This document shows, piece after piece, positions 1 to 7,953 of a stretch of 64,000 nucleotides of DNA. The notes beneath the pieces are model-generated. The model did no database searches. It saw nothing but the letters and a program-made list of their open reading frames with translations, and was not told the origin of the DNA. Position numbers and translations under genes: made by a program. Within the stretch, counting starts at the first letter, position 1, and each line of letters begins with the position of its first letter. Origin of the DNA: an uncultured delta proteobacterium (GTDB lineage: Bacteria > Desulfobacterota > Desulfovibrionia > Desulfovibrionales > Desulfovibrionaceae); contig CAILNX010000039.1 in the NCBI GenBank assembly GCA_903835685.1, forward strand, positions 28,436-92,435, written 5' to 3'.

Positions 1-130
1 CGTAGCGCAGGATGTCCGGGTGGGGAATGAAGGGCGTGGGATGGCTGGCGCAGTACAGGCAGCGCAGATTGCAGCGGTCGGTGACGCTGATGCGCATGTA
101 GTTGACCGTGCGGCCCAGGCCGTCTTGCAT
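1..130 (-). CDS. moaA: GTP 3',8-cyclase MoaA, N-terminal fragment
   Basis: The reverse strand from position 130 reads a start codon followed by about 43 codons that run off the window edge. The peptide begins [20 protein letters not shown] and continues into NLRCLYC, so it holds the radical-SAM cluster motif CxxxCxxC and the [13 protein letters not shown] signature of MoaA. MoaA uses SAM and a 4Fe-4S cluster to start molybdopterin synthesis by converting GTP to the 3',8-cyclo intermediate. It lies 9 bp downstream of fdhE on the same strand, so it is probably the last visible gene of an fdhD-tlpA-fdhE-moaA run. Only the N-terminus is visible, so its integrity is unknown. Confidence 0.9.
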   Translation of the reverse strand, partial: MQDGLGRTVNYMRISVTDRCNLRCLYCASHPTPFIPHPDILRY

Positions 131-139
131 GACCTTCCC

Positions 140-1024
140 CTAAAATCCCCAGGAAGAGAGCACCGGGCGCTTGTAGCCTCGGCCCTGGGCCAGGAAATCC
201 AGGGGCAGGGAGATCAGGTCGTCCAGTTCGGGCACGGCCACCCGGTCCAGGCTGCGAAAATCCATGGTCTTGATGTAGAGGTGGCAGACGTTGCAGACAT
301 CCAGGCGAAAGCCCTGGCTGTCGCCCGTGTCGAAATAGGCCAGCTTGTCCGGATCGGCCGTGTCGCAGTACACGCAGGCCAGGCGGCGGACCCGGTACTG
401 GGCCTTGCAGAACGAGCAGTTCAGAAGGCGGAAGCCCTCCTTTTCCTTGAGCGTGGCCATGTAGGGCAGACTGCCGCACACCGGGCAGTGGCCGTGCTGG
501 CGCGGGGCCTGGCCCAGGTTCTGGCTCAGGGCGAAACCCACGGTCTCCAGGGAGGGGCTTAAGGACGCCTGGACCAGGTAGTGCATGGCCCGGGGGGTTT
601 CCGGGGTCCGCTCGGACCAGGCCGAGAGACTCGCCTCGCCCTGACGCAGGAAATCCGCGAAGGTCCGGTCCAGGTCCAGTTCGCCCGAGGCCAGGGCCTG
701 GCGGATGATGTCCGCTCCCTTGGCCGTAACCCCGCCCGGGGAGGCCAAGATGTCCAGGAACTCCTGAAACAGGGTCCGGGCCTGCTCCTGGTCAAAGGGG
801 AAGCGTTCCCGGTCCAGCAGGGGCTGGCCCAGGAGGTTCCGGTCCACCGGGGTCAGGTCCCCGGGTTCGGGTAGGGTCAGGCGCACCAGGGGCCGGGCCT
901 CAAGCTGGCGCAGCACGGTTTTCTTGACCAGTTGGACCAGGTCCGGGGGCAGGAAATCCTTGTGCTCCAGTTCCGCGAGCTTTTTTTCCACGTGGCGGAG
1001 GCGGGTGTCGAAATCAAAGGTCAT
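140..1024 (-). CDS. fdhE: Formate dehydrogenase accessory protein FdhE
   Basis: The 294-residue protein has the length and architecture of FdhE: a helical N-terminal half followed by a rubredoxin-like metal-binding half. Four CxxC pairs are visible at C180/C183 (HCPVCGS), C203/C206 (NCSFCKA), C217/C220 (CVYC) and C244/C247 (CNVC), as expected for the iron-binding region of the family. FdhE is a cytoplasmic factor needed to obtain active molybdenum/tungsten formate dehydrogenase, and it interacts with the catalytic subunit. The neighbours fdhD, moaA, mobA and mobB all serve the same enzyme class. No formate dehydrogenase structural genes are in the window, so the maturation factors are separate from their substrate. 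Confidence 0.93.
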   Translation of the reverse strand: MTFDFDTRLRHVEKKLAELEHKDFLPPDLVQLVKKTVLRQLEARPLVRLTLPEPGDLTPVDRNLLGQPLLDRERFPFDQEQARTLFQEFLDILASPGGVTAKGADIIRQALASGELDLDRTFADFLRQGEASLSAWSERTPETPRAMHYLVQASLSPSLETVGFALSQNLGQAPRQHGHCPVCGSLPYMATLKEKEGFRLLNCSFCKAQYRVRRLACVYCDTADPDKLAYFDTGDSQGFRLDVCNVCHLYIKTMDFRSLDRVAVPELDDLISLPLDFLAQGRGYKRPVLSSWGF

Positions 1025-1152
1025 GGGGCGTCCTTGGGCTGGAATAGGGGTTGTCTACAGGCAAACCAGGGTGGCGTCCGGCATTCTACTCTTGCTCACG
1101 AATCGGCACAAGGGGAACGGCAATAATCAGGAAAAGAAGGCAGCGATAAGGC

Positions 1153-1812
1153 TTATCGGCCGCTGGCCAGGTCCAGGACCCGCTTGAGGAAGGCCTCCGG
1201 GGTCTCGGTCAGTTCGCCGATGAAGGAGTCCAGGACCACGGGCGCGGCCCCCTGGCGCAGGATCAGGAAGGCGGGCACCGGGCCGCCGCCAAGCAGGGCG
1301 TGGGCCGCGAAATCCGGGTCCGGGTAGAAGGTCCACTCGGCTTGGTGCTCGGCCATGAACCGGGCCGTGGCCTCCTCTCCGTCGCCCACGGACACCGTGA
1401 CCAGGGCCACCTCGGCCGTGAGCTTGCGGCGTTGGATGAGTTCGGCCAGGGCCTTCAAATTGGCGGCCTCGTGGTGGCAGGGCGGGCAGAAATAGCTGGA
1501 GAGGTTCAGGATGACCATCCGGGCCGGGATCTCGGACAGGCGGCGGGCTTTCACCGCCATGCGGCCCAGGGCCGGGGGCAGGTCCAGGTCCGGCACGGTC
1601 TGGCCGGGCGTGAACAGGGGCGGCTCCTGGTCCGAATCCGGTTTCTGGTCCAGGAACTGGCCTATGGTCCGGTCCAGGTTCTGGTCCGGGCCGAGGAGCA
1701 TTTGGGCCTGGGCCGGGCCGGAAAACAAGGCCAGGCAGAGGGCCAGGGCCAGCAAGGAACAGCGTCTTTCGTAAAGACGCAAGAATAAGAAATAATTAAT
1801 TTTATTATTCAT
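1153..1812 (-). CDS. Exported thioredoxin-like (TlpA/ResA-type) thiol-disulfide protein
   Basis: The 219-residue protein has a hydrophobic N-terminal stretch ending in GPAQAQ (signal peptide with an AxA-type cleavage site). A thioredoxin-like domain follows, with the redox motif CPPC in SSYFCPPCHHE near residues 108-111 and the strand ARMVILNLSSYF just before it. That pattern fits TlpA/ResA-like periplasmic reductases, which keep cysteines of exported metalloproteins reduced. It lies between fdhD and fdhE on the same strand, so a role in maturing an exported formate dehydrogenase is a reasonable inference. The start is uncertain: the ATG at 1812 falls inside an AT-rich palindrome, giving the odd leader MNNKINYFLFLR. 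A TTG about ten codons in would remove most of it. Confidence 0.75.
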   Translation of the reverse strand: MNNKINYFLFLRLYERRCSLLALALCLALFSGPAQAQMLLGPDQNLDRTIGQFLDQKPDSDQEPPLFTPGQTVPDLDLPPALGRMAVKARRLSEIPARMVILNLSSYFCPPCHHEAANLKALAELIQRRKLTAEVALVTVSVGDGEEATARFMAEHQAEWTFYPDPDFAAHALLGGGPVPAFLILRQGAAPVVLDSFIGELTETPEAFLKRVLDLASGR

Positions 1813-1819
1813 TCTTGCG
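1778..1819. repeat. AT-rich interspersed palindrome, copy 1
   Basis: Perfect 9-bp arms CGCAAGAAT (1778-1786) and ATTCTTGCG (1811-1819) enclose about 24 bp that is almost all A and T. The left half recurs at 2802-2817, and related sequences lie in other spacers. It overlaps the annotated start of the thioredoxin-like gene. Confidence 0.7.
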
Positions 1820-1867
1820 GCGCCATGTTCTGCGGATTCGATGTCTGGCGTCGGGGCGAGGTCCAGG

Positions 1868-2659
1868 TCATGACCCGAGCCCCTGGATGCGGCCGGTGTC
1901 GTGGTAGACCCAGAAGGAGTCCGTGGTCACGTTGCCCACCAGGGTCAGGCCCACGGTGCGGGCCAGGGAGGCGGAAAAGGCCGTGGCCACCGCTACCGAG
2001 GCCAGGACCGGCACGCCGATGCGGGCCACCTTGAGCAGGATTTCCGAGGCCACCCGGCCCGTGGACACGATCATCTTGTCCCGGGTGTCGATGCCCTCCA
2101 GCAGGCACTGGCCCACGATCATGTCAATGGCGTTGTGGCGGCCGATGTCCTCGCGGAAGATGAGCATCGTGTCCGGGGTGCACAGGGTGGAGTTGTGGCA
2201 GCCCCGGGTGGCCCGGTACAGGGTGGAGCGCTCCCGGAGTTCCGCGACCAGGGCCAGGATCTGGTCCGGCCGGACCTTGAGGTCCGAGGTCAGGCGGCGC
2301 TGGGAGATGGTGGCCACGTTGCGGCCGAAATTGGTGCCCTTGCCGCAGCCCGAGGTGATGGTCCGCTCCATGGTCAGGCCGTCCCAGGGGTCGTGGGAGA
2401 CCTGCACCTCGGCCAGGATGCGCTCGCCCTGGTCGTCGATTTTGACGCTCACGATCTGGTCGGCCCGGGTGAGCAGGGCGTCGGACTTGAGAAAGCCCAC
2501 GGCCAGGAACTCCGGGTGCTTGCCGGTGCACAACAGGGTGACCACCTCCCGGCCGTTCAGCCGGATGGTCAGGGGGACCTCGCGGATGGCCAGGATGTCG
2601 CGGTCCTTGAAGGCCCCCTGGCTGTACTCGGAAATGGTGAAGGGCAGGGATTCGGGCAT
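1868..2659 (-). CDS. fdhD: Formate dehydrogenase sulfurtransferase FdhD
   Basis: The 263-residue protein has FdhD signatures: TSGCGKGTNF around residues 102-111, the EDIGRHNAID block near 170, and STGRVASEIL near 200. FdhD takes sulfur from the cysteine desulfurase IscS and passes it to the bis-MGD cofactor, which formate dehydrogenase needs for activity. The catalytic loop holds C105, but the position three residues later is glycine (CGKG), whereas E. coli FdhD has a CxxC pair there. The gene is divergent from mobB across a 228-bp spacer and leads the minus-strand run into the thioredoxin-like gene, fdhE and moaA. No strong ribosome binding site precedes the ATG. Confidence 0.92.
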   Translation of the reverse strand: MPESLPFTISEYSQGAFKDRDILAIREVPLTIRLNGREVVTLLCTGKHPEFLAVGFLKSDALLTRADQIVSVKIDDQGERILAEVQVSHDPWDGLTMERTITSGCGKGTNFGRNVATISQRRLTSDLKVRPDQILALVAELRERSTLYRATRGCHNSTLCTPDTMLIFREDIGRHNAIDMIVGQCLLEGIDTRDKMIVSTGRVASEILLKVARIGVPVLASVAVATAFSASLARTVGLTLVGNVTTDSFWVYHDTGRIQGLGS

Positions 2660-2798
2660 GGTTGGATGGTAAAGAAAGCCTGGAAAAAAGGCAAACGCCC
2701 CGGCCAGGCGCGGAGTTGCGCCTCATTTCCGGCCGGGCTATGCTGGCCGCAATAGGCAGATTCGTGTCGCGTTCCGCAATTGACAGTGTCCTTTTGGA

Positions 2799-2840
2799 AC
2801 GCGCAAGAATAAGAAATTATTATTTTTATTCTTAGTTCTT
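2799..2840. repeat. AT-rich interspersed palindrome, copy 2
   Basis: It shares the 16-mer CGCAAGAATAAGAAAT with copy 1. Inverted arms AAGAATAA (2805-2812) and TTATTCTT (2826-2833) flank an AT-only centre. It sits in the divergent fdhD/mobB spacer, about 50 bp upstream of mobB, where promoter elements would be expected. Confidence 0.65.
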
Positions 2841-2887
2841 GGTCGCGGGAATTTCTGGAGTGCGACGCTGGACAGGGCAGAAGGAGA

Positions 2888-3427
2888 ATGGACATGGGCG
2901 ATCCCCCGATCAACCGGCCCCTGATCATTCGAGTGGTCGGCAAGAAGAAGAGCGGCAAGACCACCTTCATGGAAAAGCTGCTGCCTGAACTGGCCCGTCT
3001 GGGCGTGCGCGTGGCCACGGTCAAGCATGACACCCACGGGTTCGAGATGGACCGGGAGGGCAAGGACTCCTGGCGGCACAAGCGGGCCGGGGCCGCAGCC
3101 TCGGCCGTGTGCGGCCCGGACCAGGTGGCCCTGGTGAAGAGCGTGGCCCGAGAGCCGAGCCTTGCGGAACTGGCCCGGGATTATTTCGCGGACATGGACC
3201 TGGTCCTGGCCGAGGGATTCTTCCGTTCCCCGGGGCTCATGATCGAGGTGTTTCGGCCCGAGGCCCACACCGCGCCCCTGTGCGCGGAACACGGCCCGGA
3301 AAAAGGGCTCCTGGCCCTGATCTCCGACGCGCCCCTGGACCTGGGCGCGCCCCGCTTCGGCCTGGATCAGGCCCGGGAGGTGGCGGAGTTCATTTTCCGC
3401 GAGGTGCTGGGCCGGGACGCTCCATGA
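2888..3427 (+). CDS. mobB: Molybdopterin-guanine dinucleotide biosynthesis adaptor MobB
   Basis: The 179-residue P-loop protein has a Walker A motif GKKKSGKTT at about residues 18-26, followed by TVKHDTHGFEMDREGKDSWR, which is characteristic of MobB. MobB binds GTP and helps MobA attach GMP to molybdopterin. A ribosome binding site (AGAAGGAG) sits just before the ATG. The gene is convergent with mobA, and the two reading frames overlap by 38 bp at their 3' ends. The alternative name, the MobB domain of a larger MoeA-type fusion, is ruled out by the length. Confidence 0.9.
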   Translation: MDMGDPPINRPLIIRVVGKKKSGKTTFMEKLLPELARLGVRVATVKHDTHGFEMDREGKDSWRHKRAGAAASAVCGPDQVALVKSVAREPSLAELARDYFADMDLVLAEGFFRSPGLMIEVFRPEAHTAPLCAEHGPEKGLLALISDAPLDLGAPRFGLDQAREVAEFIFREVLGRDAP

Positions 3428-4034
3428 CCTGGGCCAACTCCAGATCCCCGGGCGTGTTCACATTGAAGAAGGAGATGAGCTCGGGGTCGGCGGTCAGCAC
3501 GTCCTCGGGCGCAATCTCACGTACCCGCACCCGGGAAAAGAAGTCCACGATCTTGAAGCGGTCCACGGCCAACTGGGCCTGGATATAGGGCAGGCAGCGT
3601 TTGGAGTACACGGCGCACAAGGGCTCCAAATACCCGTCGGGCTTGCGGGGGATGAGCACGTCGTCCTCGGGCTCAAGACGGGAAAGCATGAGGGCGATGA
3701 GCCTGGGGCTGACGAAAGGCGCGTCGCAGGCGGTCACGAAACAGTGGGAGGCCTTGGCCTGGGACAGGACCGCGTGCAGGCCGGTCAGGGAGCCGCGCTT
3801 GTCGATCAGGTCCGGCACGGTTTTGATGGGCGAGTTGGTGGGAGCGTTGGCGACCAGGTCTGTGAAAAGTCCCGGGTCCTTGGCCGCGATGAGGATTTCG
3901 GAAAAGAGCCCGTCAAAGGCCGCCAGCAGGCGCTCCACGATGGCCCGGCCGCCCACGGGCAGGCGGGATTTGTCCACGTGGCCCATGCGGCTCCCCAGGC
4001 CGCCGGCCAGGATGGCTCCGGCGCATTCAGGCAT
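3390..4034 (-). CDS. mobA: Molybdenum cofactor guanylyltransferase MobA
   Basis: The 214-residue protein starts at MPECAGAILAGG, because the nucleotidyltransferase signature GAILAGGLGSRMG must lie at the N-terminus. Upstream in-frame sequence (to 4139) is not conserved-looking and was excluded. It also has DKSRLPVGG and the acidic metal-binding segment VTACDAPFVSP. MobA transfers GMP from GTP to molybdopterin to form the MGD cofactor used by formate dehydrogenases and the oxidoreductase at 24.4-26.3 kb. It overlaps mobB tail to tail, so the pair is likely transcribed from opposite ends. Confidence 0.9.
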   Translation of the reverse strand: MPECAGAILAGGLGSRMGHVDKSRLPVGGRAIVERLLAAFDGLFSEILIAAKDPGLFTDLVANAPTNSPIKTVPDLIDKRGSLTGLHAVLSQAKASHCFVTACDAPFVSPRLIALMLSRLEPEDDVLIPRKPDGYLEPLCAVYSKRCLPYIQAQLAVDRFKIVDFFSRVRVREIAPEDVLTADPELISFFNVNTPGDLELAQVMERPGPAPRGK

Positions 4035-4213
4035 GTGCGTACTCCAAAATGGCTTTTTCCAAGCATACCCCATCGGGATCAAAAGGCAAACCAGGGGTGC
4101 GCGTGAGAGGCAAAATAGGCCGGGCCGGGCACTGGACAACGTCTGATATGTGCTGTAGATAAAGCCGCCTCGAATTTGCGGCTCCCCGCAATATCCCCAG
4201 GAGGAAAGGAATC

Positions 4214-4330
4214 ATGGCTAAGCACAAGAAGATCGAACGAATGAAGGAACTTGCCCGCCGCCGCAAGCGTCGCGCCGAGCGTCTCAAGACGCGCATCAAG
4301 GAAGCCAAGGCCGCCACGGCTTCCAAGTAG
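4214..4330 (+). CDS. Very small, highly basic protein (38 aa), function unknown
   Basis: An ATG preceded by AGGAGGAAAGGA opens a 38-codon frame that begins MAKHKKIERMKELARRRKRR and ends ATASK. About half of the residues are lysine or arginine, and the pattern is that of a single amphipathic, nucleic-acid-binding helix. The strong ribosome binding site and the 44-bp spacing to the zinc-ribbon gene argue that it is translated. I do not recognise a named family with certainty. A ribosome- or RNA-associated role is possible but is only inference from charge. Confidence 0.7.
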   Translation: MAKHKKIERMKELARRRKRRAERLKTRIKEAKAATASK

Positions 4331-4374
4331 ACGCGTCAGGCCCGCAAGGGCCGTTAGGTCGCGCGGAGAAGGCT

Positions 4375-4728
4375 ATGCCCATCTACGAATACCGCTGCAA
4401 GGAATGCCAACAGGTTTTCGAGGAGTGGCAGAAGGATTTCGCCGAACACCAGTTTTCGTGCCCGGTGTGCGGCGGGGGTTCCGACCGCCTCATTTCCAAT
4501 ACCTCCTTTGTCCTCAAGGGCGGGGGCTGGTATGTCACGGACTATGGCCGGGGCGATTCCGGACCCAACGGGAAGGCCGGGGGACAAAAGGCCGAAGGGG
4601 CCTCCTCGGAGACCCCGTCCACTCCTTCGCCCGGAACCTCCTCGTCCGGAACCGCTTCGCCCGGAACCGCTTCGCCCGGAACCGCTGCGTCGGGTTCCGA
4701 GGCCAGCAAAACCACAACGACCGAGTGA
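4375..4728 (+). CDS. FmdB-type zinc-ribbon protein with low-complexity tail
   Basis: The 117-residue protein begins MPIYEYRCKECQQVFE, the hallmark of FmdB-family small zinc ribbons. C8/C11 and C29/C32 form the metal site, followed by LISNTSFVLKGGGWYVTDYG. The family name comes from a regulator linked to formylmethanofuran dehydrogenase, but most members have no demonstrated function. The last 40 residues are a Gly/Ser/Thr/Pro tail with repeated SGTASPGTASPG units, encoded by three near-identical 15-bp repeats at about 4640-4690. It sits between the tiny basic protein and purB, 57 bp upstream of purB. Confidence 0.85.
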   Translation: MPIYEYRCKECQQVFEEWQKDFAEHQFSCPVCGGGSDRLISNTSFVLKGGGWYVTDYGRGDSGPNGKAGGQKAEGASSETPSTPSPGTSSSGTASPGTASPGTAASGSEASKTTTTE

Positions 4729-4785
4729 TGGTGAAGGCGGCCCGCGCCGCCTTTCTCGCTTTCAAAAAGGACCAATGAGCCTGCC

Positions 4786-6084
4786 ATGATAGAGCGCTAC
4801 ACTCGGCCGGAAATGGGACGGCTGTGGACCCTGGAGAACCGTTTCCGGGTCTGGCTGGAGGTCGAACTGGCCGTGTGCGAGGCCTGGTGCCGGCTTGGCC
4901 GCATCCCCGAGGCCGACATGGCCGTGATCCGGGAAAAGGCTGATTTCGAGGTGGACCGCATCCTTCAAATCGAGGAGACCACCCGCCACGACGTCATCGC
5001 CTTTCTCACGGCCGTGGAGGAGAAGGTCGGCCCGGCCGCGCGTTTCATCCATCTGGGCTGCACCTCTTCGGACATCGTGGATACGGCCAATGCCGTGATC
5101 CTGGTCCGGGCCGGAGCCCTGATCGATGCGGGCATCGGCCAGGTGCTCACCGCGCTCGAAAAGCTGGCCAAGGCCCACAAGGGCCGCCTGGTCATGGGCC
5201 GCACCCACGGCATCCACGCCGAGCCCACCAGTTTCGGGCTCAAGATGGCCGGGTTTTACGCCGAGTTTGCGCGCCACCGGGAGCGTTTCCGGGCCGCAGT
5301 GGAGAACATCCGGGTGGGCAAGATCTCCGGGGCCGTGGGCGGATACGCCCATTTGAGCCCCGAGCTGGAGGAAATGGCCTGCGGCCTGCTGGGCCTGGCG
5401 GCCGATCCCATCTCCACCCAGATCGTGCAGCGGGACCGCCACGCCCATTATTTCACCGCCCTGGCCCTCTTGGGCGGGGGGGTGGAGCGGCTGTGCACCG
5501 AGCTGCGGCATCTCCAGCGCACCGAGGTCCGGGAAGTGGAGGAGGGCTTCGGCAAGGGCCAGAAGGGCTCCTCGGCCATGCCCCACAAGAAGAACCCCAT
5601 TTCGGCCGAGAATCTCTGCGGGCTCTCCCGGCTCCTGCGCACAAACGGCCTGGCCTCCATGGAGAACATGCCCCTGTGGCACGAGCGGGACATCAGCCAT
5701 TCCTCGGTGGAGCGGGTGATCATGCCCGACTCCACCATCCTGGCCGACTACATCCTGCACCGCTTGGCCGGGCTGGTTTCGGGCCTTCAGATCATCCCGG
5801 AGAACATGGAGCGCAACCTGTGGTCCTCCTACGGGCTGTTCTTCTCCCAGCGGGTGCTCCTGGCCCTGATCGAGTCGGGCATGCCCAGACAGGCGGCCTA
5901 CGAGATGGTCCAGGCCGTGGCCATGCGCTGCTGGTCCGAGCGGAGGCCTTTTCCCGAGGAAATCCGGGCCGAGGCCGCCATTTGTCAGCACCTGACCCCT
6001 CAGGCGCTTGATGAAGTGTTCGATCCCGGGTATTACATCCGGCACGAGGACCTTATATTCTCAAGGGTATTCAATAAGTCATGA
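4786..6084 (+). CDS. purB: Adenylosuccinate lyase
   Basis: The 432-residue protein is full length for PurB. The family signature GSSAMPHKKNP is at residues 261-271, the catalytic-histidine segment GRTHG is at 138-142, and TSSDIVDTA is at 93-101. It catalyses two fumarate-releasing steps, SAICAR to AICAR and adenylosuccinate to AMP. The stop overlaps the pyrE start (ATGA), so purB and pyrE are translationally coupled, linking purine and pyrimidine synthesis in one transcript. Confidence 0.97.
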   Translation: MIERYTRPEMGRLWTLENRFRVWLEVELAVCEAWCRLGRIPEADMAVIREKADFEVDRILQIEETTRHDVIAFLTAVEEKVGPAARFIHLGCTSSDIVDTANAVILVRAGALIDAGIGQVLTALEKLAKAHKGRLVMGRTHGIHAEPTSFGLKMAGFYAEFARHRERFRAAVENIRVGKISGAVGGYAHLSPELEEMACGLLGLAADPISTQIVQRDRHAHYFTALALLGGGVERLCTELRHLQRTEVREVEEGFGKGQKGSSAMPHKKNPISAENLCGLSRLLRTNGLASMENMPLWHERDISHSSVERVIMPDSTILADYILHRLAGLVSGLQIIPENMERNLWSSYGLFFSQRVLLALIESGMPRQAAYEMVQAVAMRCWSERRPFPEEIRAEAAICQHLTPQALDEVFDPGYYIRHEDLIFSRVFNKS

Positions 6085-6647
6085 ATCAGGAACTCAAGCT
6101 GCGACTGGCCCGGCTGCTCTTCAAACTCTCCTACATCGAGAAGGAGGTCACCCTGACCTCTGGCCGCAAGAGCACCTATTATTTCGACTGCAAGCAGACC
6201 GCCCTGCACCCCGAGGGCGGGTACTGCATCGGCCGCCTGTTCCTGGACATGCTCGCGGGCCGGGGGCTGGCCGGGGTGGGCGGCATGACCCTGGGGGCCG
6301 ACCCCCTGGTCAGCGCCGTGACCGTGCTTTCCTACATTGACAAAAGCCCCCTGCCCGGCTTTATTGTGCGCAAGCAGTCCAAGGGGCACGGCACCAACCA
6401 GTACCTGGAGGGCCTGGCCAACTTCGCGCCCGGGGCCAGGGTGGCCGTGCTTGAGGATGTGGTCACCACCGGCGGAACCCTGATCCAGGCCTGCGAAAGA
6501 GTCAGGGATGCCGGACTGGAAGTGGCCACGGTCCTGTGCGTCCTGGATCGTGAAGAAGGCGGCCGGGAGAACCTGGCCCAGGCGGGATACTCCCTGGAGT
6601 CCATCTTCACCCGGGAGGACCTGCTCACATGCGCCCGCTCCGGTTGA
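6081..6647 (+). CDS. pyrE: Orotate phosphoribosyltransferase
   Basis: The 188-residue protein carries the PRPP-binding motif VAVLEDVVTTGGT at residues 121-133 and the flexible-loop region around VRKQSKGHG (97-105). It joins orotate to PRPP to make OMP in pyrimidine synthesis. It is ATGA-coupled to purB and 28 bp ahead of the L,D-transpeptidase-fold gene, so the nucleotide genes and the envelope cassette probably share a transcript. Confidence 0.95.
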   Translation: MNQELKLRLARLLFKLSYIEKEVTLTSGRKSTYYFDCKQTALHPEGGYCIGRLFLDMLAGRGLAGVGGMTLGADPLVSAVTVLSYIDKSPLPGFIVRKQSKGHGTNQYLEGLANFAPGARVAVLEDVVTTGGTLIQACERVRDAGLEVATVLCVLDREEGGRENLAQAGYSLESIFTREDLLTCARSG

Positions 6648-6675
6648 ACGCACCGTCCCCAAGGGAGACCGCGTT

Positions 6676-7953
6676 TTGAAGACAAAAGCTCCAGTTCTGG
6701 CCTTCATGCTCCTGGCTCTGGCCGGGCTTTTCGCCAGCCTGGCCCAGGCCGAGGGCTGGCAGGCTTCGCTGTTCGGCAATCCCTATGGTCCCGGCATGCT
6801 TTTGGCCGTGGACAAGAGCAATCAGAAATTCTTCATCTTCCAGCAGAAAAGCCCCTTGCGGGTGGCCACGGAGCTGGCCTGCACCACGGGCAAGGACGAC
6901 GGGGACAAGTTCAAGGAAGGGGACATGCGCACCCCCGAAGGGGTGTACTTCATCCAGTCCCGGCTCTCCGAGGGCCTGGACTACGGCGTGTACGGGGACC
7001 TGGCCTACACCCTGAACTACCCCAACCCCATGGACCGGATCGCGGGCAAGACCGGGCACGGGATCTGGATTCACGGCCGGGGCTCGGCCGACATCAATCC
7101 CCGGGACACCAAAGGCTGCGTGGTCCTGGCCCCGCCGGACTTAAAAGCCGTGGCCAAGGACTTAAGCCCGGGCACCCCGGTGATCATCGCCCGCACCGTG
7201 GGCTGGGCTCCCGAGGACCAGGGCCGCCAGAAGACCGTGGACGAGCTGGCCGGGGCGCTCAAGACCTGGGCTGCGGACTGGTCCCACAAGAACGAGCGGT
7301 TTTTCGACGTTTTCGACCAGCGCGGGTTCGAGGTCACCGAGGACGAGACCTTTGGGACTTTCAAGAGCCACAAGCTGAGCGTGTTCAAGAGCCAGCCCTG
7401 GATTCAGGTCATGGTGGACAACATCCACGCCCTGCCCGGCCCGGACTATTGGGTGACCTGCTTCGACCAGTTCTACCGCAGTCCGACCTTGACCTCCCAG
7501 GACGGCAAGCGGGTCTACTGGAAGAAGGACGCCGAGGGCCGGTGGCGGATCATGGCCACGGAGGTCGTGCCCGTGTCCCGGGACCTGGAGCCGGTCTACC
7601 TGGACAAACGCCGGGGCGAGGTGGAGAAGCTTTTGGCCGGATGGCGGCAGGCCTGGCAGAGCGCCTCCCTGGACGTGTACCTGTCCTACTATGCGCCCAA
7701 GGCCAAGCAGGGCGCGCTCGGCAACCGCGAGGCCATTGCCCAGCAGAAGAAGGGCTTGTGGGCGGCCAAGAAACCGGTCAAGGTGCGCATCGAGAAGGCC
7801 GAGGTCGGCCTCCATCCCCAGGGCCTGGAAGTGACCTTCACCCAGACCTATTCCGACTCCAGCGGCCTGACCGACCAGGGTATCAAGACCCTGGTCCTGG
7901 CGCCTGAAAACGACGACTGGGTCATTGTGGAAGAAGACTGGAAGAAAATGTGA
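6676..7953 (+). CDS. YkuD-fold peptidoglycan enzyme, Csd6/Pgp2-like (L,D-transpeptidase family)
   Basis: The chosen start is the TTG at 6676, which has AAGGGAGA 7 bp upstream and gives a clean signal peptide (KTKAPVLAFMLLALAGLF, cleavage near AQA/EGW). The 425-residue protein has a YkuD catalytic domain with HGIWIHGRGS (H133) and the nucleophile segment DTKGCVVL (C148). About 250 further residues follow, ending in a domain that looks NTF2-like (WRQAWQSASLDVYLSYY ... DDWVIVEEDW). That order, YkuD core plus NTF2-like tail, matches Helicobacter Csd6 and Campylobacter Pgp2, which trim tetrapeptide stems to tripeptides and help give a curved cell. Alternatively it is an ordinary L,D-transpeptidase. 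The stop overlaps the next start. Confidence 0.82.
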   Translation: MKTKAPVLAFMLLALAGLFASLAQAEGWQASLFGNPYGPGMLLAVDKSNQKFFIFQQKSPLRVATELACTTGKDDGDKFKEGDMRTPEGVYFIQSRLSEGLDYGVYGDLAYTLNYPNPMDRIAGKTGHGIWIHGRGSADINPRDTKGCVVLAPPDLKAVAKDLSPGTPVIIARTVGWAPEDQGRQKTVDELAGALKTWAADWSHKNERFFDVFDQRGFEVTEDETFGTFKSHKLSVFKSQPWIQVMVDNIHALPGPDYWVTCFDQFYRSPTLTSQDGKRVYWKKDAEGRWRIMATEVVPVSRDLEPVYLDKRRGEVEKLLAGWRQAWQSASLDVYLSYYAPKAKQGALGNREAIAQQKKGLWAAKKPVKVRIEKAEVGLHPQGLEVTFTQTYSDSSGLTDQGIKTLVLAPENDDWVIVEEDWKKM

